Assembly (NCBI RefSeq): GCF_964204645.1
Contig: NC_134032.1
Span: 15,812,775-15,872,774, forward strand
Length of the DNA: 60,000 nucleotides
Reading direction: 5' to 3'
DNA from: Tubulanus polymorphus
Taxonomy: Eukaryota; Nemertea; Palaeonemertea; Tubulaniformes; Tubulanidae
Shown here: piece after piece, positions 1 through 12,592 of the stretch
How positions within the stretch are numbered: the stretch's first letter is position 1
How the letters are laid out: each line of letters opens with the position of its first letter
Notes under the pieces: model-generated
Databases searched by the model: none
Seen by the model: the letters and a program-made list of their open reading frames with translations, nothing else
Told to the model about the DNA's origin: nothing
Position numbers and translations under genes: made by a program

Positions 1-354
1 CAATGATTTTTCTTACAACCGTTGGCACTGTGGTATTGCATTTAGCCGCTGGCAATGTCTAACATCTTTTGTCTTTCTGCGATCCTTTTGTCTCTCTGCG
101 ATCTTGAGTCGAACACAATTTGGATCGTACATTCTTAATTTGGGATTTAGGAGTTTTGCCTTCTGTAATGAGTTAGTACGATACGACTTGTTATACTTAG
201 TTAATGGTATTGATGCTTAGCTTCGGTACTTACATCATCAGATGCATTGACCAGAAAACAGAAGTAACGTAACATATAAACTTACAGGGAGTAAAAAAAA
301 AAGCAACGTGTCAGAATAAATGTAAACAGAACAAGTGACAAATGAGAACAACCA

Positions 355-494
355 GGGGCCGGTTGCATAGTCATGGCTTAGACTTAAGACCGTTCTAAGA
401 CCAACTTAGTTCTATAGCTAATCTAACAACTTAAGACCAGTCTTAAGATTTAAGACCACTTTTGGACTTAAGTCACGACTGTGCAACTGGCCCC
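355..494. mobile_element. Palindromic MITE, GGGGCCGGTTGCA family
   Basis: About 140 bp bounded by inverted ends (ggggccggttgcatagtc on the left, gactgtgcaactggcccc on the right). The interior is rich in inverted cttaag/gtcttaa words. Further copies occur at about 5560-5702 (inside the duplicated block), 13206-13345 and 59092-59292. No coding capacity is seen, so it is probably a non-autonomous DNA transposon. Confidence 0.7.
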
Positions 495-597
495 AGGGGT
501 ACCGTAGAAACCACAGAATTCTATAAACAGTTAGGATGAATACAAATTATGTAACTGAGTGGAGTAGAAGTGGATGGGGATAGCAGTGTGGCACATA

Positions 598-899
598 AGC
601 CGCGATCACACAGAGACGATTTGGCCCGGGCCAAATTGGCACCGATCAGGCTCGGGCCAAATTTGGCCCGTGCCTAATTAGAGAGCGCGTTCACACGCAA
701 ACCATTCACTCGATACTAAACAACGCTTAAACAAAGGGAAGTGGATCATTTCCGGTGCGAGTTGCTATTCAAACGCAATCGTTTGTCTGGTGCTAAAATT
801 TGGCTCTGACCTGGTCCGACATTTTTGGTCGGGCCAAAAAGGCTCGGGCTCGGGCACCAGTGTGAACCGTTGGCCAAAAATGCTCGTGCGATCGCGGCT
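598..899. mobile_element. MITE with AGCCGCGATC terminal inverted repeats
   Basis: About 300 bp with perfect 10-bp terminal inverted repeats (agccgcgatc / gatcgcggct). Subterminal inverted words follow (ggcccgggcc, cgggccaaa, and ttcacac/gtgtgaa). A second copy lies at 5802-6096 inside the duplicated block. There is no coding capacity. Confidence 0.7.
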
Positions 900-1238
900 A
901 TAGTGACATTAACCAAAATCTAATAGAGAGTTGATATGTCTAGATAGTAATTGATTATGCCAGGGCAGCCATCTTGAATTTGTTGTATACCCCGATACAG
1001 CGGACAATTCATGATGAAATGTCATTGGAGAATTGGGACGGGTAAGATGTGCAACCCTATTGAAAATAGAGGTCATCAAATATGGCGTCTAGGGTGGTCA
1101 TCTGCGCGATACAGCCTATAATTCTTGATGGATTACTAAAGAACTTGGTGTGAGAATATCAGTTGTTTACCCATATCAAAAATGGAGGTCATCGGCCATC
1201 ACAAATATGGCCGCCAGGGTGGCCATCTTTAATTTCTT

Positions 1239-1590
1239 AAGCCTGGCGCACACGATGCGATTTCCATCTGTTGTTTTTCAAGCAACCACCAAGCAATTGA
1301 TCGCTTGGCATTTCCTGTGTGCTATCACTAGAGATGGAGAGGCAATTAGCTTTCCCGCCAAATTGGAAGTATCACATGATAATTATCCACTCATTCATTG
1401 GCTAGTTGATGAGTTGCTCGTCGCTTGGCATCTCCAGCTACGGCACACGGGCAACTCCCGAGCGATCGGTGAGCAATTTTCTGTCGCCCGATATTGTTTC
1501 ATATCGGGTGACAAGGAACAAATCCTTTTGACAACTCAGGCGGTTGCTCAAGAATTGCTCAAAAACGTCGCACGTTTGGGGGCTATAGCA
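1239..1590. repeat. Interspersed repeat, also at 4111-4350
   Basis: The part from the word gcgatttccatctgttg onward recurs almost identically at 4111-4350, which has a small deletion. The left end (aagcctggcgca) is the reverse complement of the right edge of a related element ending near 8030 (gcgccaggctt). The open frame running through it appears only because the repeat happens to lack stops, so I do not call it a gene. Confidence 0.55.
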
Positions 1591-2091
1591 TACAACGTCT
1601 ATAACTATGGTCTCATCAATGAATACACTAATGACAGGATGGCTTCCATTTGAGACACACGTTAGCATCCTGAAAATTAACTTCGATGATTTTAATTAAT
1701 ATGTAACTGAAATTGTAAAGGAAATGATGATGACTACTTTCGGTCATGAAGAGAAATACCTTGTTTTGGGTGGAACCTTTCTTTAGAGTTTATTAGAAAT
1801 TGAAATTTGTTTGAAATTTCAAATGAACTCTGAAGATGAATGGAAGTGGGATTATCCCCCCCCCCCGAAAGATAAGGAAAAAAAAAGCTGTTGTTGTAGA
1901 TCTATATTGTGGTTTTTCTGTTTGTGGGCCTAGTGTCCCTGGACTCCTAGTTAGTTTGTGCTATTTATACCTTTTTCGTAACTTATGGAAAATATCGAGT
2001 TATTGGAAGAAATATAATATTAATGAACTACCCAACAGCAATGGTTATAAACAATGGTTTTATTGTCGATAGCCATCTATATACAATGAGT

Positions 2092-2550
2092 TAGACTGGT
2101 CTAAATGGGTCTGCACCAGGTCCCTTCCAAATTTGGACTTAGTCTGAATTTGCATTCACGCACCCGTTGCTAAACTGTTATGACTGGACTTGCCATAAGT
2201 ATTTTTCCCTGAAATCTCTAAATGATAATTCGTTAATTTTTACGCAAAATATAAATTCTTGGAAATCTTAAAACTATATAAATCAGCTCGATGACGAATA
2301 AGTGATGAGTTTAATACAATTGAATCTATACTGCATAGTACAATTTAGAATGGCACACATTTAGTCTGGTCCAAAATCTGGACCTGGTTTGCTTTTTAAA
2401 ATCTAGGTCGGTTCAAATTAGACTGGTCTAAAATGGACTGGAGTAATTTGGTAAGAACTCTTTGCCTGTGTGAATGCTTGGTCCGGTCTAAATTGGACCG
2501 GACCAAATTTAGACCTGTCTAAGTTATGTAGTGTGAACGCGTCTAGCTGG
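2092..2550. repeat. MITE-like repeat rich in inverted GGTCTAAATT words
   Basis: The two ends carry inverted versions of the same vocabulary (gactggtctaaat, ggtccggtctaaattggaccgg, tgtgaacgcg). The segment can fold back on itself and holds no reading frame of note. It lies upstream of the first visible microexon. Exact element ends are uncertain. Confidence 0.4.
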
Positions 2551-2856
2551 TATAGAAATCTTTCGAAAAAGGATAAATTCTGACCAAACTGCAGAATTGA
2601 TTAAAGCAATTCTAAGACAAATTCTCTATGCAAGTGAGGTACAGTGGCCAAGTGTTTAAGCAGCTAGTTGCCGCTTTTTTCAATCATGGCCGCGGAGTTT
2701 CTTGATCAAATGTTCTTTTCTCTGGTCAATCTCCCAAATTAGTTAGGAAAAATCGAGAAAAACGTATGTTTCACAAAGGGGCACCTTAAATTATGGATTT
2801 CTGTAAGAAAACTAGTCACATTTGATTAATTTTTCAAATCATTTTATTTTTTCTAG

Positions 2857-5800
2857 AATCAAAACAACACTCCTCCGGCTCCGGCCCCGGTGTTTGCAAT
2901 GGTAAGTTAAAATAATTCTAGTTTGATGATTTTCAGTACAGTTTGTGTTGGGGTGAATTATCTAACTGATAATAGATGTTAAACCGATCAATATCGGTTT
3001 GAGTTTTTCATACTGAAAATCTCATATTAAAATTGTAGTTCCTTGAATTTCAAAGTGTGAAATATGAAATCATTTTATTTTTTCTAGAATACAATCAAAC
3101 AAGAGTTGCCGTCACCGACACATGACGTAAGTACTAATTCCAGTTTGATGTTTTAAGTATTGACCCAATAGACAGCAGAACGTCCCTCAACGTTTGATTT
3201 TTATCTCCGCTGTACTATAGCGCCACATAGTTTGAGGGGGTCAGAGTTCAAACTTTTGACCAATGATTGACCAAATCTATACAGCAATAAAAAGCCTGTA
3301 TAATTATCTTCAAAATAACCAATGGTTGTAAAGCATCATTTTCAGTAGTTTTCATACTGCATCTCTGCTTAATCTTTATGTGCAAATTCAATCGGCTAAT
3401 TAAGCGTTTGTTATTCTGGAAATTATATATGAAGTCACTGCGTCTAATGGGTCTAAACCAGTATCAGTAACTGATTATACGTGAATTTCAAATTGTGATA
3501 ACGATGAATATTTTTCATTAATTTGTATTTATTTTGTTTTCTCCAGATATCTTACAACCTACATGTCACACCGTCTCCGCCGATAAGACCCGTAAGTTAT
3601 AATTATACTCTGATATTTTGTGTTTTATTGGATCTAAACGATTATCAGTGAATTATATCTCCCAGGTAGAAACTCAGGTCGAACTTCGGTTTTCGTTGCT
3701 AGTCGTCTAGTGGTCGGAACTAATAACCGAACACACTGTAGTTCGGTCGTAACGTATGTCACAGTGTCGGCCATCTAGAACCTAGGTCCGAACTGTAGCG
3801 ACCGTGCTCAATCGCGTGGTCGACCTTACCGGACTATAATTCCGACTAACGGACATTCGGTTTCACTTAGTTCGACTATAGTCGACTGACTCCGATAACC
3901 GAAGGTGGCCTTGGGTTTTCGTATCTAGTCGACTGATGGTCAGAACTAATAACCGAATGCGCTTAATTTCCGAATCATTTCCAGACCAGAGTTCCTACTA
4001 ACGGACATTCGGTTTCATTTAATTCTACTTTTTAGTCGACTAACTCAGATAACCTTTCACTCTGTATCCGTCGTGCGCCATCACCTGACACCTCATTACA
4101 GCCAATAATTCTTGCGATTTCCATCTGTTGTTTTTCAAGCAACCACTAAGCAATTGATCGCTTGGCATTTCCTGTGTGCTATCACTAGAGATGGAGAGGC
4201 AATTAGCTTTCCCGCCAAATTGGAAGTATCACATGATAATTATCCACTCATTCATTGGCTAGTTGATGAGTTGCTCGGCATCTCCAGCTACGGCACACGG
4301 GCAACTCCCGAGCGATCGGTGAGCAATTTTCTGTCGCCCGATATCGTTTCATATTTGAAGGGGTTGACCTGAAAATTGGACTGGGCGCTCATTATGAAGG
4401 GGGCAGATTCTGCTTGTAAGGGCTGCAACAGGGCAACAGTTGTGGGCTTATTTTGGGCCCAGCATATATAGGAGCAAAAGGGGCATTTTATGCCATTTGG
4501 ATTTATCGTTGATTCCTCAATTTTTTAATATCAAAGAATAATTTTTGAATTACACTAGTAAGATGAACCTTAATTTTCCAATCAATGTGACAGGTGTCCA
4601 GGTCTACATACATTTCACAAATGAACGTCCTTTTTTAAAGTTTCTTTCGTCGATTTTTTCAAGAAATTTGGAGGGCGAGGGGAAAAAATTATCTGTTTAT
4701 TTTCTATGATAGGCATTTTTAAATTGAAGGAAAAAAATAACAATAATAATAAATAAAAACTGAAAAGTTAGATAGAATTGATGAATGCAGTTTCTCACAC
4801 TAAAAATGCAGCGTGTAATGTGATTAAAATTGTGTTTAAGAATTTGTATATTCTTAATTAATATGAAATCGTTTAATTTTTTCTAGAATCAAAGCATGGA
4901 TATCGTAGATCCGACGCCAGATATCGGACCTGTAAGTTAATAATTCTAGTTTGATGTTTTTCTGTGCGTGTTAGGACAGTATCAGTAATTGATAAAATAT
5001 GTTATACTCGTCTTGAATTTCAAAGTGCGATTTCTATATTTTTCATTAATATGAAATCCTTTTATTTTTTCTAGAATCATGACAACATTCCGGTGCAGCG
5101 GTCGCCCGTTCAAGTGGTAAGTTATAATTCTAGTTTGATGATAGTTCACGAAAATAAGAAATGTTTCCTTCGAGTACTGCATTGATAGTTTTTGCGAATA
5201 TTCTCTGAATTTTGAATTGAACGCCAATGATTTTTCTTACAACCGTTGGCACTGTGGTATTGCATTTAGCCGCTGGCAATGTCTGACATCTTTTGTCTCT
5301 CTGCGTTCTTGAGTCGAACGCAATTTGGATCGTACATTCTTAATTTGGGATTTAGGAGTTTTGCCTTCTGTAATGAGTTAGTGCGATACGACTTGTTATA
5401 CTTAGTTAATGGTATTGATGCTTAGCTTCGGTACTTACATCATCAGATGCATTGACCAGAAAACAGAAGTAACGTAACATATAAACTTACAGGGAGTAAA
5501 AAAAAAAGCAACGTGTCAGAATAAATGTAAACAGAACAAGTGACAAATGAAAACAACCAGGGGCCGGTTGCATAGTCATGGCTTAGACTTAAGACAGTCT
5601 AAGACCAACTTAGTTCTATAGCTAATCTAACAACTTAAGACCAGTCTTAAGATTTAAGACCACTTTTGGACTTAAGTCACGACTGTGCAACTGGCCCCAG
5701 GGGTACCGTAGAAACCACAGAATTCTATAAACAGTTAGGATGAATACAAATTATGTAACTGAGTGGAGTAGAAGGTGATGGGGATAGCAGTGTGGCACAT

Positions 5801-8800
5801 AAGCCGCGATCACACAGAGATGATTTGGCCCGGGCCAAATTGGTAGGGATTAGGCACGGGCCAAATTTGGCCCGTGCCTAATTAGAGAGCGCGTTTACAC
5901 GTAAACCACTCACTCGATACTAAACAACGCTGAAACAAAGGGAAGTGGATCATTTCCGGTGCGAGTTGCTATTCAAACGCAATCGTTTGTCTGGTGCTAA
6001 AATTTGTTCTGACCTGGTCCGACATTTTTGGTCGGGCCAAAAAGGCTCGGGCACCAGTGTGAACCGTTGGCCAAAAATGCTCGTGCGATCGCGGCTATAG
6101 TGACATTAACCAAAATCTAATAGAGAGTTGATATGTCTAGATAGTAATTGATTATGTGGCTGGAGATGGTAGATGAGTTGGATTTCGAAAGTTTACAAAT
6201 AAGGGCTGATTCCACTGTGTCTCTTATGGATGTCTTTACAAGGATAAATGAGAGTTTCGAATTCTGAAACTCAAATTGGTGGTTGGTCGTAAAAACATGA
6301 TTTGCTGTCCCCACTCTCAGGCATTTGATTATGGATATCTACTCCATGTTCCTTAACACGTTGACTTAAGATTGCGACCTGTTTCACCGATGTACATCAT
6401 GTTACAATCGTTACAGGGTATCTGATAGACCCCAGACTCGATGAGCTTACTATTCAGTTTGTTTTTAGTTAAAACAAGATTATTATGATGATTATTATGA
6501 TTATGATGATTACTTATTATGATATTGAAAGCCTAATCTAGAGTCAATGGTGCTTAATGTCGATTTGAAGCGTTCCAAAGTGGGTAAATCCGGGATCATA
6601 ATATTCTTTTGAGCTCTGCATTTTGTGGTCAAATCTGTACATCCGAAGTGAGAAGTCCTGGCTTTAAAATATGCTATGTTCAAAATCCTTTCTGGGTAAG
6701 AGCAGTCTTAATATGTTTGATTTCATTATCTAAAAACATTTGATGACAAATACGAAGAGCTCGAAGAAATAATCCTTGGGCTATCCCGATTTAATGTTTA
6801 AAGGAGTGAATGAGAAAAAATGAAGATAAGCTTCAGCATTCGTCGGTTTTCTATATACAGAGAATTTCAAATAATATATATTATGTTTATATTATCAATA
6901 GAATATTTAATTGTTTTAATTTATTTTGTACTTTTTGAATGCGATAATGCCGCTCCCTAAATGCCAGCATCGATGTGGTCGAGGTATGCGGCAATCTGTT
7001 CAGGGCCCGGAACGGTCACGTTCTGTGTTCGTCTTGTAGGGCAAAGTCGGGCATTTTTTGTACAGGATAACGCTTGCAAGACATGAAATCCCGAAAACAT
7101 AACGTCGGTTTTGGCCGAGTGCCCTGATGTCACTGTTTTCATTTGCTCTCTCTCACGGGGTTGTCGACCTGACTAGAAAAACTGATAGTTTCAATAGCGC
7201 TAGTACTATTGCATTCCCGTTCAAAGGACTGTACCAAAAGTCACCAGGGTAATCACAATTCTGAGAAGTTTCAAACTCGGAAAGACTTCCACATATTTGA
7301 ATGTAACATTTTGAATATTTTATCGGTGTCATTCTGCGGCACAAACTACTGGGACTACAGGTAGGCCTATTGTTGATAGGGCAGGTAGAAATTCTCCCGC
7401 TCATTCTGTTATCCAGACTTCAGATTCTGGTTGCTGGAGTTCAGAGATTCCAGCCTCAACCGTTATTGTGTTGCCCTCTACAGCGGGGTCTTTTAATCGT
7501 AACACGGTTTGGCATCCTGTATCTGCATCCCGTTCAATTCTAACTCAGCAATGATAAACAAGCTTTTTCATAAAACAATGGGCAACTCGTACAAAGCTCA
7601 TTGTTTTGTGCAAATCATCCACAGTCTCGAAGAGAGTGGACTCGGTTAGATTTAGAGTGATTGGATGAAACTCACCTCGGAATGTTTTCATTTCCCCTCC
7701 GGAATGGGGCATGAAATCAGGACGACGGATCCTCCATGGGTATCTTTCTCTTCGCCATTTTGAACATTACGTGATTGCTTCATACTTAACTCTGATTGGC
7801 TACTAAAAATTTTCGTTCGGAAAATCGGCAGCGTAGCCCGCAGACCTTTACGATTTTTATCGCACGGAAAAATCGCATGCGAAAATATCGAACATGTTTG
7901 ATTTGTTGCGATGATGCGATGTAATCGGCTCCGGATGCCACGGCATACCTTTACGACGACGCGATAAAACCATCCGATGAAGCCATCATAGGATCAATCG
8001 CAAAGGTTTGCGCCAGGCTTTAGGCTGGTCTGGTGTAAATGACATCATATGTGTTACCCCAGATAATGTTACAATAGCTCGGGTGACATAAGATAAACGG
8101 ATAGTACATTTTGAGACAAGACTTTAGTTTACCAATGAATCTTGCTTACGGTATTTTGTGGTGATAAGTTTGGTGTGGGATTTCCAGTTTAAGCTGCTAT
8201 CTATCTGAATACCGAGGAATTTAGTATCAACAACTTGGCTGATTATAATTTCATTGATGAATATATTGGCAGAATCCTTGAGCTTAGCACGGCTGATTAC
8301 GTATATAGTGTGCTTTTGTTAAATTGAGTGATAGGCTATTTGCGCAAAACCAGATATCTAATTTAGGTGATTCGGAACGAGAGAAATCCCACAATAAGTT
8401 CAGCCAAAATGAGAAACTTGAATAGAAGAGTATTATATATTAGTTGCGCAACGTTTCTGCTAAATACAATTAAACATCAATCCAGTAGGCCTATCCACAA
8501 TGTTGGGTGTAATTGTGGGCCATCCCCAAAAAACTTTGTGAAAATTGGAGGCTTTAGCTAGAGACATTTTCCAGACTCTAAATGAATCATTTAGAGTTAA
8601 AAGACTAGTCAAATTGGCTAGAAAAATTTTGAACATTGATTACATAGTAACTTGTGAAGTTAGCTATCTCGAAAAGGGGTCGCGTCCGCTAACCTCGCGC
8701 CCCCCTTCGGGACGCCTATGTCATAGATGATTCAGAATTAAAAATTTCAGTCAGAGTATAAAAATTATCATGGCTGGCAAACTCATTAGTATCATCGGCA

Positions 8801-11800
8801 AACATAATACAGTAGAAATTAAATTGGCCCCAAAATCGACCTTTATGGGACTCCCAGGCCTGCCAACCATTCTGTTTTACCGAGCTTTGTTACTTCCTCA
8901 GTCATTCTCAGTCTATTAGTTGCAAAAATAATTATTTTTTTCCCGCCTGATGTCATATCGGATTATCCCTTGACTTTGTGCACCGATATGGCTGTGGTGA
9001 TCGGCCTTTCTAAAAAAAAGTAACTCATACTCGTTGAGGTGTGCCGCTACTTATTGTATTGTATATCGTAGGCCTAATAAACATTTTTTTATGAAATTTT
9101 AATTAACAACGTGTATTTGGTTATGATATGAGGCCTGGGCAAGGACATTAAACCAGCATTTCTCATGCGTGTAAGCAGCTAAGTTTTGTGTTCCACTTCA
9201 TCATGTTTCACTTGACTAACTCAGTTTTCCGATCGTCACTTCAAAAGTTAAAAACTAAATGAAATTAATTGTCGTCATCCGATTTACTCAAACTGAAATT
9301 CTGAGAAAGATTGATAAGCATCTTGTACCGTGCTGAAAATTCCATGTTGATGCGAAATTTGTTCCAATATTTTTATAGTTTTCGTAGTTTGCAATGTTTA
9401 CTGCGGAGCTGTGATGATAGCGTCCTCGTTTTAGTAACACGTGAAGCTCACCAAAATCAACGAAGCCGTTTATCTTTAGTTTAAAGATAATTAGTAGAAA
9501 AAGATTAGTTTGAAAATATTTGAACTAAAATTTATTATGCATACGCCCGGGATTATCTTGACGATAAAAACCTTTGTATCGATGAATTTTAAACAGCATT
9601 AAAACACCATTTGTGGACCCATATTGTGTAGAATATAGACGAATTCGATCGGAGTTGTGACTTACCCGCAATGTGACTTACCTGCCTTTCTGTGGGTTTT
9701 GTCCTGTTTACCTCTTTGCACGATGTCATACTGCTAAGGATCTAGGATGATAAGATAGCGTGGACTTCCGGGCTCCCGTATTAGGTACATTGCCGGTAGT
9801 GCAGTATCTATGAGGAGAGCGGGCTTCCGCTTTTGTCCGATGAACAGATATGTAGCCGCGACCATCGAACGCTTTGGTTCGCCATTAGATTTTGAATTGT
9901 TGAAACTGCCTTACTTTTCGTTGTGAACAGATTGAAGCCTATGTATCTGCAAGTCAAATTCATTCGAATGTCTTTGATCGAACTGAAATTGTTATCGCGA
10001 TAGACAGATTTTCATGAAAACTTCTTGATTCAATTAGGGGGGATATCTTAGGCTTTTTTGATTACTTGTAGCGCGGATTCTCTGAAATTCTGCCAAAAAC
10101 TTCATGCCGGAGATAGTTATGCGATTCCATTCACCTTGAAAAAAAAAGACATTTTCGATCTAATTACCTGTAAAAAGTCAGTTTTCTTCCATCATTTGAA
10201 TTCAATCCAATAGTTTTCACTTTTTTTTCATTTGTTCTGCTTATAATCTCTAATTTAGAGAACCGTACCAATGTTTAATTTTGATGCTGATTAAACATAC
10301 ACTCATGTAATTTAGAAAAGTCCATATTAACAATTTCGTTTCTTGTTCAATTTTACCAGAGATGTTTATTAGAGGAAAATGAATAACCATGTGTATCATC
10401 AATCAGTTGACTGACAGTTTTATTGGAAGTATGAAAAAACGGGTTAAGAACTGCTGAAACTTAGGTGGCTTCATGATTAAAATAAATTCAGGGGGCCGTA
10501 GTACTCTGAGAACCATTTTTCTAGCCACACTATCGGTAGTGTCCATTGAAAGCCAGGATTGATTGGTTTTGATTTCAGTGGTTCGGCTATTTTCCGAAGA
10601 TAAGTTTTCACTTAAAGAGCCCTGCCGGCCTCCTGTGCCCTCACGAGGCAGTAGCAGCCCCATACGCATTCGGCAGAAAAATACCCGACCCTATTTTGGT
10701 TATTTGTTTTTCTTTAATTGCGTTCTATTTTGGTGCCAATCAGAAATAATTGCCATAGCTGCACTGTTGTGTTGATGGTAGGACAGTAGCCGTAAGCAAA
10801 ACGATTTTTCGATCGACAAAGTCCAATCACTGATTCGGTTACGGAGTCAATACAGTTCTATGTATTGAATTGTATGTATTGTTTGTGGCGCCACACATCC
10901 AGTTGCGCCCGTGATAATCAGTTAGTCTGGTCTGCTTACCACAGTTGGAATTATGAAGAGTTAAATTAGAAATTGTTTCGATCGAAAACCTGCTTTATTT
11001 TATCAATCGTATATCGATTTAAAATAAAAAATTTAAAAAAAAACCTCCCGCCCTAACCAAGTTTTCTGAAAAAAAAGGACGATGAACTTATTTTTTTTTA
11101 TTTGGCCTTACCCTTAGTGTTGTACGTTGAATACTAACCTTTTGTAGGTGAAAGTGCCGAAATTGTTGTATTTGTATACAAATCGTGATTGATATAAATA
11201 TCATGGCTGGGACATGATGGAAAACATCAGAATAAACTAGTTTAGTCTTTACCAAAATCGCATTAATGAGCTTTAACAATACAAATAGTGTAGGCTAAAT
11301 CGTTGGGCAGAAAAATTATCCCTCTCCGGTAGTCCATATCAGAGCATAATATTTCAATTCAATTGTATATCATCTAATCGCTTCACTGAAAACTACTATA
11401 CTCATTTTAGGCGCCATTTTGTCTTTTGTTTTACCATAAAACTTTCTAATTTTTTCTGACCATTTATCAACCGACGCACCATCTGTTAGAATGAAATACT
11501 AGCTGCGTTCACACTAGGATTTCAGCACGTTCACACTTGGAAATTATTCGATGCTTATTCGCGGCTTATTAAGTTCCGTACTGAAATACGCGGCTTATTA
11601 AGCGCCGAAAACCCGATCTCAATACGGCGCTGAGCTGGACGTGTATTTTCCGTAGTGTGAACGCAGATTCAACGCTTAGCTAGCCGCGTATCCATAGTAC
11701 AATTTTAAGATAAGATAACTTTATTCGTCTGCATGACTAAAAACGATAGTATAAGGAGTTTTTTTTATCTTAAAATAGGGATTGATCCTGTTATTTATTT

Positions 11801-12502
11801 GGTCGGTAAATTTCGTTTAATTTTTTGATTGAGTGTCCCTGACAAAACCACCGCACCTGCCGGGGGCAAAACAGGGGGTTGGATTTTGAAATCGGAAATC
11901 GAAGTACAGATATAGTTGTGTGATTGGCGGTCGAATTAACAGAATTTTTTGTTTAAATCCAAGCACATAATTGGAAATTCGGTTCCGCTACTCAAACAAT
12001 CATCCAAGCAGTCTGAACCAGCAAGCAACTGATTGGAGTTCATTTCGTTGGCTGCCTAATTAATACATCGAGAAGTAACTATATTACAAGGATTAAAGAT
12101 CATTTGTTCATTTTTGTAATTTTTGGTCGTTTTCTGTGAGTAAATAGTCCGAAAGTTTATTGTAGTTTATTTTCCTCGGATATATGTTGATGTATAAGTC
12201 TTCTAAGTTGATTGTCCCGCGTGTTGACTTGACTAAATAGAAGCACATGTCGAAAACACAAATTATCCAGCTGATAGTACGGTCCTGCTCCTGGTGTCTG
12301 AAGTGTAGTCACGTTACAGCTCCTATGGGGATGGGTTTCTCCGTCAACGGGTGCAGTTGGTACTTCACATCTGGTGCTGACGTTGCCTAAAAGTAGAAGT
12401 TAAACACAGGAGCAGTTTTGTGTTTCTAACATATACAGTGCATGGTTAGGCCCGTGGTCAAAAACTGACACACTGAAAAACTTATATATATATATAATAT
12501 AT

Positions 12503-12592
<90 letters not shown>

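Larger units (their letters stand above)
1..959. repeat. 0.95-kb interspersed repeat, copy 1 (left end outside window)
   Basis: This block is repeated almost base for base at 5223-6156, in the same orientation. Both copies end at the same word (gattatg) and then diverge, so the right boundary is visible; the left boundary of this copy is cut by the window edge. Each copy carries two nested palindromic elements (about 355-494 and 598-899). No long reading frame is present, so it is either a non-autonomous mobile element or a segmental duplication that carried its nested elements along. Confidence 0.85.
2857..5116 (+). other. Tandem series of five in-frame microexons (39-45 nt)
   Basis: The exons are 45, 39, 45, 45 and 42 nt, all multiples of three and all phase 0. 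They encode 15, 13, 15, 15 and 14 residues. Four of the five have the same acceptor environment (gaaatc..tttattttttctag) and begin AAT; donors read gtaagt throughout. The third is preceded by ttttctccag and begins ATA. Examples of product are NQNNTPPAPAPVFAM and NQSMDIVDPTPDIGP. The repeated flanks show that exon plus intron edge was duplicated as a unit. Because each is symmetric and in frame, any could be skipped without breaking the protein. The stretch between 3600 and 4860 holds MITE sequence. Confidence 0.6.

Noticed and set aside
1150-1653. 167-codon plus-strand frame
   Set aside because: Runs through an interspersed repeat that recurs at 4111 with a deletion breaking the frame; no splice or domain evidence.
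8680-8725. GC-rich gcgtcc..ggacgc palindrome
   Set aside because: Short and isolated within the decayed LINE; no second copy or structural support seen.
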